Notes under the pieces: model-generated
What the model was told of the DNA's origin: nothing
What the model saw: the letters and a program-made list of their open reading frames with translations, nothing else
The model's database searches: none
Translations under genes and position numbers: made by a program
Shown: positions 6,634 through 12,943 of the stretch, one piece after another
How the letters are laid out: the number at the start of each line of letters is the position of its first letter
Position numbering within the stretch: position 1 is the first letter of the stretch
NCBI GenBank assembly: GCA_010028225.1
Contig: RGOY01000004.1
Coordinates: 1 to 23,461, forward strand
Origin: Actinomycetota bacterium
GTDB taxonomy: Bacteria > Actinomycetota > Actinomycetes > Nanopelagicales > Nanopelagicaceae
DNA length: 23,461 nucleotides
Direction: 5' to 3'

Positions 6634-7851
6634 CTATTCAAAACTATATCCGACAGACTCTAGAACTAGGTCTACATATGTCATGTCAGCCCATGAGAAC
6701 CAATTCCGCGTAAAACGTGAGCTGTCATCAACATGAAATGACTCATGCATTTGTCCAGTTCCCGAATCCGTTTCTTCCAATAATTTCAATGCACTTGTAA
6801 GTTCAACGGGATCTTTTGAAGTCAGTGCTGCTATCGCAATTGCAATCGGCCAGACGAAATCTTTGGGAGTGTGTTGAGAGCCGATTCCCACCGCTAAAGA
6901 TCCTTTGAAGAAATAGGGATTTCCTCCCGAAAGAACAAATGAACGAGTTTTTTGGTACACCGGATTCTCTGAAGAAAGCGCTTCCAGGTAGGGAAGGCTC
7001 AGAAGCGAGGGTGTGTTTGCATCATCCATACATAAGGCGTTACCCAAGCCATCGACCTCATATGCAAACTTCCCTTCGACAATTCCATGCCTTTGAACTC
7101 CATCTTGAATGTCAGCCGCTAACTTGGCTGCTCGGGATTCGAACTCGTAACAACGCAATTTATTTAGCTCGCTCATGAAGAACAAGTTTGAAGGAATCAG
7201 GTATCCATATACGCAAGCATCATCGCTAGGCCTGAATGCCGAATAAACCATTCCGGTGTGACCAAGAGGTGCGCCAATCCCGTTATGCGAAAGTGAGTCA
7301 TGCGGCACAGATCCTGCTCTACTAAAAACATAACTCGTGCGATCGTGGTCTTGCTCGATGATGGCAAGATTAATCATTAATTCCAATGCCTGCTTAAAAC
7401 TATCATCCAAGTGATCGGTTCGACCGTAGCATTCCTTTATCTTTCTAGCTAGATAAAGTATTGATACCCAAGAATCCAATTCAAATTTGCGCTCAAAAAC
7501 CCACGGGGATTGATCCGGAAAATCCTTATGCCAACATGCGCCATTTGGTTCTGGATTGAAAGCATTAGCGTAAGGATCTTTAAGGAATAACTTCACTTGC
7601 GAATGGCTTAGTTTGACAAGTAAATCAATAACTTTTGTATGCTTGGAGCGAAGCAGTGGCTTAACCTGCCACGTGGAGTCTCTCAACCACATTGCAGGAA
7701 TATCGCCTGTGATAATGAACGGTAGCCCATCTGACATTGTTCTTAGCGTTCTCTGAAAGAGAGCTTGAACAGAACGATTCACACGGCGGTATCTCTCTGG
7801 CAACACTTGATCTACAAGACCGGGAAAAACTTCACTTGTATCAAGATCCAC
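6634..7851 (-). CDS. Glycoside hydrolase family 125 exo-alpha-1,6-mannosidase
   Basis: The protein has 405 residues, close to the usual 420-430 of GH125 (DUF1237). Clear family blocks are ITGDIPAMWLRDSTWQVKPLL (47-67), KFELDSW (122-128), SAFRPSDDAC (204-213), GQMHESF (366-372) and FTRNWFSWAD (380-389). In characterised GH125 enzymes an Asp in the SDDA block is the acid (here D210 or D211) and the Glu of MHESF is the base (here E370); both are present. GH125 enzymes remove alpha-1,6-linked mannose by inversion. No signal peptide is seen, so action in the cytoplasm is likely. The start is GTG 7851, placed 6 nt after TAAGAT. It converges with the P450, 8 bp between stops. No mannose transporter is in the window. 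Confidence 0.88.
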   Translation of the reverse strand: MDLDTSEVFPGLVDQVLPERYRRVNRSVQALFQRTLRTMSDGLPFIITGDIPAMWLRDSTWQVKPLLRSKHTKVIDLLVKLSHSQVKLFLKDPYANAFNPEPNGACWHKDFPDQSPWVFERKFELDSWVSILYLARKIKECYGRTDHLDDSFKQALELMINLAIIEQDHDRTSYVFSRAGSVPHDSLSHNGIGAPLGHTGMVYSAFRPSDDACVYGYLIPSNLFFMSELNKLRCYEFESRAAKLAADIQDGVQRHGIVEGKFAYEVDGLGNALCMDDANTPSLLSLPYLEALSSENPVYQKTRSFVLSGGNPYFFKGSLAVGIGSQHTPKDFVWPIAIAIAALTSKDPVELTSALKLLEETDSGTGQMHESFHVDDSSRFTRNWFSWADMTYVDLVLESVGYSFE

Positions 7852-7857
7852 GTGACA

Positions 7858-7863
7858 ATCTTA
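7858..7863 (-). promoter_or_regulatory. -10 box of the GH125 gene, leaderless pattern
   Basis: On the minus strand TAAGAT is followed by TGTCAC and then the GTG at 7851. The box lies between the tRNA-Arg 3' end and the gene, so the gene has its own promoter or is read through from the tRNA. No Shine-Dalgarno sequence is present. Confidence 0.5.
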
Positions 7864-7880
7864 TGAGTAGTTTTTCGTTG

Positions 7881-7953
7881 CGTCCCTGGCCGGAGTTGAA
7901 CCGGCGACCTACCGCTTAGGAGGCGGTCGCTCTATCCACTGAGCTACAGGGAC
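7881..7953 (-). tRNA. tRNA-Arg (anticodon CCU)
   Basis: The full cloverleaf can be read on the minus strand: acceptor GTCCCTG paired with CAGGGAC, D arm GCTC/GAGC, anticodon stem ACCGC/GCGGT with loop CTCCTAA (anticodon CCT), T arm GCCGG/CCGGC with loop TTCAACT, and discriminator G. The anticodon reads AGG codons. The 3' CCA is not encoded (the genome continues CAA), so CCA must be added after transcription. The total is 73 nt. Confidence 0.97.
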
Positions 7954-7957
7954 AATG

Positions 7958-7972
7958 GATTCACAGTGAATC
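7958..7972. repeat. 15-bp palindrome just upstream of tRNA-Arg
   Basis: GATTCACAGTGAATC is a perfect palindrome centred on 7965, four bases before the tRNA 5' end on the minus strand, and followed by TTTTC on the plus strand. It could be a protein site over the tRNA promoter or a small hairpin. Nothing in the window repeats it. Confidence 0.45.
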
Positions 7973-8020
7973 TTTTCACAACGAATAGCGCATTGTAATC
8001 CCGCGTACATTCTTCACGAT

Positions 8021-8050
8021 TTGCTCAACAAATAAAGCGCAAGATAGGCT
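8021..8050 (+). promoter_or_regulatory. Candidate promoter of the saccharopine-dehydrogenase-family gene
   Basis: TTGCTC (8021-8026) and TAGGCT (8045-8050) are spaced by 18 nt. The start of transcription would fall near 8057, leaving a short leader that contains GGAG at 8067-8070 before ATG 8080. The rest of the gap 7954-8079 holds only the palindrome and the tRNA promoter region. Confidence 0.35.
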
Positions 8051-8079
8051 TCGTTTCCAATTGTTTGGAGTTGTTTTTC

Positions 8080-9306
8080 ATGAAAGCCCTGGTTATAGGT
8101 GCGGGCGGCGTAGGAAGATCGATAGCGAATATCGCTTCAAGGCGGTCATTTATCACCTCTATGGTGGTGGCAGACCGCACCCTTTCCCGTGCACAAGAAG
8201 CTGTCCAAAGAGTAAGAGATCCGCGATTTTCTGCTGCTGAAGTTAATGCCGCCGAACTCGAGGATATCCGCGACCTGATCCGTCGAGTCGATCCCGACAT
8301 CGTGATTAATGCTGTTGATCCGCGTTTTGTCATGCCTATCTTTCTTGCATGCGAAATCGAGAACACCAATTACATCGATATGGCAATGTCATTGTCGCGC
8401 CCTCATCCGCTATATCCCTATCGTGAAACCGGTGTAAAACTCGGGGATGAACAGTTTGCACGAGATTGGAACTGGCACGAACGAAAAATATTTGCTCTGA
8501 TTGGTATGGGCGTAGAGCCAGGAATGAGTGATGTCTTTGCTCGCTATGCCAGTGACGAACTCTTCTCAAGAATCGACTCAATCACTGTCTTGGATGGTTC
8601 AAATATTCGGATTGAGGGTTACGACTTTGCCCCGTCGTTTTCAATCTGGACCACTATCGAGGAGTGCCTCAATCCACCGATCGTCTGGGAAGATGGTCGC
8701 GGCTGGTTTACAACTGAACCCTTTAGCGAACTTGAGGTCTTTAACTTCCCAGAGGGAATCGGCCCAGTCGAATGCGTCAATGTCGAGCACGAAGAAGTGA
8801 TCCTCATCCCGCAAAAGATCGATGCGAAGAAGGTCAACTTCAAATACGGACTTGGAACTGAGTTCATTCAGATTTTGAAGACCATCAACATGCTCGGACT
8901 TGACCGCAAAGAGAACGTCGATGTCCAGGGAATCTCAGTATCACCACGAGACCTATTGACCGCTTCTCTACCTGATCCGGCGACACTAGGAGAGCGCATG
9001 CGTGGAAAGACATGTGCTGGAGCACTAGTTCGCGGATTAGATAAGAGCGGTAAAGCTAAAGCGGTATACCTTTATAACGTCGTCGATAACGAATGGTCGA
9101 TGAAGGAATATGGCGATCAAGCAGTCGTCTGGCAAACAGCGGTTAATCCTGTAATTGCTATGGAACTGATACATCGTGGTGAATGGAAACCTCTTGGAGT
9201 CAATGGCCCAGAATGGTTTGATCCAAAGCCATTCCTTGCGCTCCTTGAGGAGCATGGCTCTAGTTGGAAGATAAGAGAAGAAGACGCTTCATCAGTTGTC
9301 GCTTGA
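8080..9306 (+). CDS. Saccharopine dehydrogenase-family NAD(P)-dependent oxidoreductase
   Basis: The protein has 408 residues. The N-terminus MKALVIGAGGVGRSIA is a Rossmann fold with GxGGxG (8-13); DPDIVINAVDPRF and NYIDMAM follow as in the saccharopine dehydrogenase / carboxynorspermidine dehydrogenase family (PF03435, PF16653), as does GMGVEPGMSDVFARYA. The family reduces or oxidises imines formed between an amine and a keto or aldehyde group. Likely choices are a lysine/saccharopine-type dehydrogenase or carboxynorspermidine reductase; the sequence alone does not decide. ATG 8080 was preferred over a TTG 15 bases upstream because the GGAG at 8067-8070 and the family N-terminus fit it. A related enzyme, homospermidine synthase, is encoded at 12944. 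Confidence 0.85.
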   Translation: MKALVIGAGGVGRSIANIASRRSFITSMVVADRTLSRAQEAVQRVRDPRFSAAEVNAAELEDIRDLIRRVDPDIVINAVDPRFVMPIFLACEIENTNYIDMAMSLSRPHPLYPYRETGVKLGDEQFARDWNWHERKIFALIGMGVEPGMSDVFARYASDELFSRIDSITVLDGSNIRIEGYDFAPSFSIWTTIEECLNPPIVWEDGRGWFTTEPFSELEVFNFPEGIGPVECVNVEHEEVILIPQKIDAKKVNFKYGLGTEFIQILKTINMLGLDRKENVDVQGISVSPRDLLTASLPDPATLGERMRGKTCAGALVRGLDKSGKAKAVYLYNVVDNEWSMKEYGDQAVVWQTAVNPVIAMELIHRGEWKPLGVNGPEWFDPKPFLALLEEHGSSWKIREEDASSVVA

Positions 9307-9335
9307 CCACTTGACTCTCCTATTCTTTCAGCGAC

Positions 9336-9341
9336 TACGGT
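9336..9341 (+). promoter_or_regulatory. Candidate -10 box of the SDR gene, leaderless pattern
   Basis: TACGGT ends 6 nt before ATG 9348, matching TANNNT. A TTGACT at 9311-9316 could be a -35, but its 19-nt spacing is long. The gene may also be read through from the gene upstream, 41 bp away. Confidence 0.4.
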
Positions 9342-9347
9342 AGGACC

Positions 9348-10136
9348 ATGACAACCTCGAAAGCATCGCGCCCCACCGCTTTGGTCACGGGTGCAACTGC
9401 TGGGATTGGCGAATCATTTTCTCGACTCCTTGCTAGAGAGGGTTTCAATCTCATCCTTATCGCTCGAGACCTAGCCCGGCTAGAAGAACGCAAGCGAGCG
9501 TTAAGTGAGAAGCACCCAGAACTTCTTATCGAGACACTTCGAGCAGATCTAACCGTGGAATCGGATATAGCAACGGTTGAGTCGAGGGTGGCAGAAGGAA
9601 TCGATGTTCTTATCAATAATGCCGGCTTTGGAATCAATAAAAGCTTCACCAAGTCTTCAGTTCTTAGTGAGCGCGAACTATTGAAAGTCTTAGTTGAGAC
9701 CCCGATGCGACTTGCTCATCACGCTATTCCGGCGATGATTGAAAAGAAGAATGGCGTCATCATCAATGTCTCAAGCGTTGCTAGCTTTATCGCTGGAGGA
9801 ACTTATAGCGCCGCTAAGTCCTATCTCACTGTCCTCTCTGAGTCACTGCAAAGCGAGCTAAAGAGTTCTGGCGTAAAAGTGTTAGCACTCTGTCCAGGTT
9901 TCACACGAACAGAGTTTCATCAGCGCGGCCGGATGAAGATGAGTGGATTGCCAGAATTCCTCTGGCTTTCGGCAGACTCTGTCACTGAAGTCGCTTGGCG
10001 AGATGTTCACCGAGGAAGAGCAATCTCGGTACCTGGTTGGCAGTACAAGTTGCTAACTTTCATAGTTGGACTTCTTCCACGCCCGCTTATCCGAAAATAT
10101 GGCATTAATGTGAAGGCGAAACAGCGGAAAGATTAG
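9348..10136 (+). CDS. Short-chain dehydrogenase/reductase (SDR)
   Basis: The protein has 262 residues, classical SDR (PF00106). The cofactor motif TGATAGIGES (14-23), the D of RADLTV (D67), NNAG (90-93), the catalytic Ser in VSSVAS (S142/S143), and Y153 and K157 of the YxxxK motif (YSAAK) are all present. CPGFTRTEF is the usual loop after strand six. The C-terminus carries a hydrophobic stretch, LLTFIVGLLPRPLI, that may sit on the membrane. The segment between the catalytic Ser and Tyr is about three residues shorter than in typical SDRs. The substrate is not predictable. It follows the saccharopine-dehydrogenase-family gene by 41 bp on the same strand. Confidence 0.93.
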   Translation: MTTSKASRPTALVTGATAGIGESFSRLLAREGFNLILIARDLARLEERKRALSEKHPELLIETLRADLTVESDIATVESRVAEGIDVLINNAGFGINKSFTKSSVLSERELLKVLVETPMRLAHHAIPAMIEKKNGVIINVSSVASFIAGGTYSAAKSYLTVLSESLQSELKSSGVKVLALCPGFTRTEFHQRGRMKMSGLPEFLWLSADSVTEVAWRDVHRGRAISVPGWQYKLLTFIVGLLPRPLIRKYGINVKAKQRKD

Positions 10137-10193
10137 AACACAGGATTCTCACAACATTCCGAGAGCTGATTTCCAAGATTTAACCGAGTCCAA

Positions 10194-10201
10194 TAGATAA
10201 C
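10194..10201 (+). promoter_or_regulatory. Candidate -10 region of the secreted coiled-coil gene
   Basis: TAGATAAC contains two possible hexamers (TAGATA, or GATAAC) that end 8-10 nt before ATG 10210. No Shine-Dalgarno sequence precedes the start, so a leaderless or very short leader is likely. The gap 10137-10209 holds nothing else that I recognise. Confidence 0.35.
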
Positions 10202-10209
10202 ATCAGCCC

Positions 10210-11010
10210 ATGCCTCGCATTAAATCAATCTCGGCCCTCACCATGGCCCTACTCGTCGCCGGACTTCTCGCGCCACAGAGCGCATCTGCAAATACCGCGA
10301 ATGGTCGGTGCAGTAAGTCTGGCGCTACAGCGAAGATTGGTGGCAAAAATTATGTCTGCGCCCAGAATCCAACCGTCACAGCGAAACGATTGACCTGGAC
10401 CCTTAAAGATTGCCTCGAAGCAAACACTGCCTACCTTCGCTCACTCAAGAGCTTCAACGAGACTGAATCTTCAAGCCAGAAGGTGCTTGAAAATCTTGAT
10501 GCATCAATAGCTGCGCGAAAGGCCCAAGTACCGATTGACAATGAGCGTGCTGCTAAAGAATTAGAGAGTGCGAAGCAGAATCGCGATCTCTCGGTAACAC
10601 GTCAGAAGGAAGCAGATGATCGCTACGCCAAAGCAAAGACAGTGGGAGTCACTGCCGTCCCAGCTAACTGGGCAATCCAAGTCAAGTCAGCAATCGGCGA
10701 TGGAAAGATCACGGCGGCCGAGTTAGCGACTCTTACTAAGAATCTGGGCATTACTGGGGAGCAGATTGCAGGCGTCATCAACTTCCTTGCTGCTGAGGAT
10801 TACGCAAAGTCAGCAACTGCATTCCTTAAGGCCGCTGAGCGTAACGAGAAGAACGCTGCTGAGTTCTTGAAGACTGAGGCTCAAATTGCAGATCTTGAGA
10901 AGCAGAAAGAGACAACGCTTCAGGCGCAAGAGGCACTTGTTGATATCGCCAAAGGCGATGTAAGCACGACGCTCAAAGTGCGAAACGCAGTCTGCAAAGT
11001 TAAGAAATAG
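10210..11010 (+). CDS. Secreted coiled-coil protein of unknown function
   Basis: The protein has 266 residues. A signal peptide covers residues 1-27 (MPRIKSISALTMALLVAGLL, then SASA). The first mature part has a small Cys module, C34...IGGKNYVC50...LTWTLKDC68, of a kind I associate with exported actinobacterial proteins (Cys, I-x-GK-x-Y-x-Cys, then Leu-Trp). The rest is almost wholly helical and rich in Ala, Lys, Glu and Gln, with coiled-coil heptads at about 75-135 and 195-250. Between them is IGDGKITAAELATL (162-175), which looks like half of an EF-hand loop. C262 near the end could pair with an N-terminal Cys. No known family was recognised. Its stop overlaps the end of the converging Rieske gene by 11 bp. 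Confidence 0.85.
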   Translation: MPRIKSISALTMALLVAGLLAPQSASANTANGRCSKSGATAKIGGKNYVCAQNPTVTAKRLTWTLKDCLEANTAYLRSLKSFNETESSSQKVLENLDASIAARKAQVPIDNERAAKELESAKQNRDLSVTRQKEADDRYAKAKTVGVTAVPANWAIQVKSAIGDGKITAAELATLTKNLGITGEQIAGVINFLAAEDYAKSATAFLKAAERNEKNAAEFLKTEAQIADLEKQKETTLQAQEALVDIAKGDVSTTLKVRNAVCKVKK

Positions 11011-11464
11011 TTACGACTTTGCTCGTTGCCTGAACTCTGAATTTACGTAACGGCGTTCTAGCTGGTCCAATTTCAAGATCGCCTGCAAGGGCAAACTTTG
11101 CACCGTGATTTGGGCAAACCCAGCTTGTTCCCTCTTGCTGGACGAGCGTTCCTTCATGAGTGCATCGAAGATCTAGTGCAGCAAAACCATTTCTCCCTTT
11201 TGCCGTTCGAACTAAAGCAAGTGTGCGCCCATTGGCATTATCAATACGGACCACTCCACCGACCTCTTTGAGAGCCGGATTCTTTGCCAAAGTGACTTCG
11301 ATACGGCCATTCTTCAGAACGCGTACCCCAGAGGCGGCAACGGCCGTGGCGGGGATGAAACCGAGAGTCAGCGTCGCTAAAGCACAGAGTGCTCCGCGTC
11401 TTGAAATCGGTGCGGACAGTGGTGATGCCTTCGAATCGTTCTGTGAATTCATCTTCTCTCTCAT
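11000..11464 (-). CDS. Tat-exported Rieske [2Fe-2S] protein
   Basis: From ATG 11464 the protein has 154 residues. A twin-arginine signal (SRRGALCALATLTLGF, 21-36, then TAVAASG) indicates folding and cluster insertion before export. The Rieske motifs are CTHEG (C101, H103) and CPNHGAKF (C117, H120), giving the two Cys and two His cluster ligands; the extra Cys pair that makes a disulfide in bc1-type Rieske proteins is absent (CPNH rather than CPCH). The protein would act on the outer face as a small electron carrier. The frame stays open to 11560, but that part overlaps the diverging cyclase gene and reads as non-family sequence. ATG 11452 is another possible start. No partner oxidase lies beside it. 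Confidence 0.85.
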   Translation of the reverse strand: MREKMNSQNDSKASPLSAPISRRGALCALATLTLGFIPATAVAASGVRVLKNGRIEVTLAKNPALKEVGGVVRIDNANGRTLALVRTAKGRNGFAALDLRCTHEGTLVQQEGTSWVCPNHGAKFALAGDLEIGPARTPLRKFRVQATSKVVTIS

Positions 11465-11487
11465 TCGGTTACGAGTTACTCTGCAGG

Positions 11488-12903
11488 GTGTCACTTTATC
11501 CCCTGGTCCGAGTAGTTCCACCATTTCTTCTTCTCGGATATTTAGGAGTTCGCCAAGCATTCCCTGAGAAATCCTTCGTAAGTGAATTTATTCTCTTCAA
11601 TCTAATCGCTCTCTCGGCTGCCGTCTCTGCTTGGCTCTCGCACCAGTCAGGTCATACAGACAATATTGCTAGAAAGGGTATTGCCCTCGCGGTTGCGCTC
11701 TGGACGATCGGCTCACTTACCTCCAGTTGGAATTCATTCTTCACTAGAGAACTACCTGATCTCGTCTCCGATTTTGGATATGTCACCTTCTATCCCGTTC
11801 TCTTCTTCTCTCTCATGAGAACACTTCATCCGGCAAGATCAAAACAACAAATTCAAATTCTTGATAGCTTCATTGCTGCAGTTGGGATTTCAGCAATCTT
11901 GGCTACCTTCACGCTCGATATTGCGATTAGTCGTTTCGAACTTTCAAACGCAGCGGGAATTCTCCTTCTCTTCTACCCAATTGCCGATCTCATTCTTGTC
12001 GCTTCAGCATTATTGATAATCATTCGAGCCGGAGTCAATCGAAAAAATGGCTTCATCCTCCTCGCCACATCAACTTTTGCCTTCACAGATTTCATCTTTC
12101 TCATTCGCTCTGCTGAAGGAAGTTATCGTTTTGCCTCATTGATCGACATAGGTTGGCTTATTGCTTTGATTCTCATCGCCGAAAGCCTCTGGCATCCAGG
12201 TTCAGAGCGAGGCATCAGAGAGAAAACGTCAATCTTGATCTCTGTCATCGCAGCCTCTGGTAGTGGATTGATAATCGCGTTGGCGAGTATCGCTCCAGAT
12301 GTCTTGCCAAAGCAGGCTCTCATACCCGCTTTTCTTACCTTGTCGCTCTCGTTCCTTCGCATGGCATTTGCACTTAATCAGGCGCATCGACTTAACCATG
12401 AGAGCGTGATGGCCCGCACCGACGAACTCACCGGTCTTGCCAATCGCCGAGCCTTCTTAGAACGAATAGAGAAAGTATCGCCTGGCCAAACTCTTCTCTT
12501 ACTAGACCTCAATGGGTTCAAACCAGTCAATGACCGCTACGGCCATTCCACGGGAGACCAACTCTTGCAACATGTCGCTCATCGCCTTAGTCGCTTCGTC
12601 GAGAGTGATTGGATCTTGGCGCGGTTAGGCGGCGATGAATTCGCCCTCCTGACCTCTTCTTCTGCGCAGGCTGGCGAGAGCGCTGCCGCAGTGAGTGCCG
12701 CTTTCACCTATCCCTTTCATCTCGCAGGCATCGGAGATATCCAAGTCGGCGCTTCAATCGGAGTCGTCGTCGCAGACAGCCACGGCGATTTACTGCGAAG
12801 GGCTGATATGGCCATGTATCAAGCAAAGCGGGCTGGATTGCCCCTGCTATTTTGGTCGTCATCGACTCAGCCGGGCATTACTGTTGCGTCGCTCAATCGA
12901 TAG
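11488..12903 (+). CDS. Membrane-bound diguanylate cyclase (GGDEF)
   Basis: From GTG 11488 the protein has 471 residues. The N-terminal 300 or so contain about eight or nine hydrophobic helices with short loops, an apparent membrane sensor with no named domain that I recognise. A GGDEF domain follows (PF00990): DELTGLANRRAFLERI, LLLLDLNGFKPVNDRYGH and ARLGGDEFALL with an intact GGDEF at 381-385, then ASIGVV and ADMAMYQAKRAG. An active enzyme making c-di-GMP is expected. The RxxD inhibitory site is not in register (ESDW stands there), so product inhibition may be missing. The start is a choice: the frame opens at 11389, but upstream residues lie over the Rieske gene, and TACTCT precedes GTG 11488 at leaderless distance. 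Homospermidine synthase follows after 40 bp. Confidence 0.88.
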   Translation: MSLYPLVRVVPPFLLLGYLGVRQAFPEKSFVSEFILFNLIALSAAVSAWLSHQSGHTDNIARKGIALAVALWTIGSLTSSWNSFFTRELPDLVSDFGYVTFYPVLFFSLMRTLHPARSKQQIQILDSFIAAVGISAILATFTLDIAISRFELSNAAGILLLFYPIADLILVASALLIIIRAGVNRKNGFILLATSTFAFTDFIFLIRSAEGSYRFASLIDIGWLIALILIAESLWHPGSERGIREKTSILISVIAASGSGLIIALASIAPDVLPKQALIPAFLTLSLSFLRMAFALNQAHRLNHESVMARTDELTGLANRRAFLERIEKVSPGQTLLLLDLNGFKPVNDRYGHSTGDQLLQHVAHRLSRFVESDWILARLGGDEFALLTSSSAQAGESAAAVSAAFTYPFHLAGIGDIQVGASIGVVVADSHGDLLRRADMAMYQAKRAGLPLLFWSSSTQPGITVASLNR

Positions 12904-12943
12904 GCGGTCGAGCTCCCCCAGGGCCTTGAATGGAGGCAACTAA

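Noticed and set aside
6626..6641. TTGAA/TTCAA hairpin between the P450 and GH125 genes as terminator
   Set aside because: Five A/T-rich pairs only, with no T run; too weak to call.
7881..7953. tRNA gene as an integration site of a mobile element
   Set aside because: No integrase, no repeated tRNA 3' fragment and no phage gene were seen in the window.
11160..11567. 135-codon plus-strand frame opposite the Rieske gene
   Set aside because: The minus strand has both Rieske ligand motifs and a Tat signal; the plus frame is rich in Ser/Arg/Pro with no motif.
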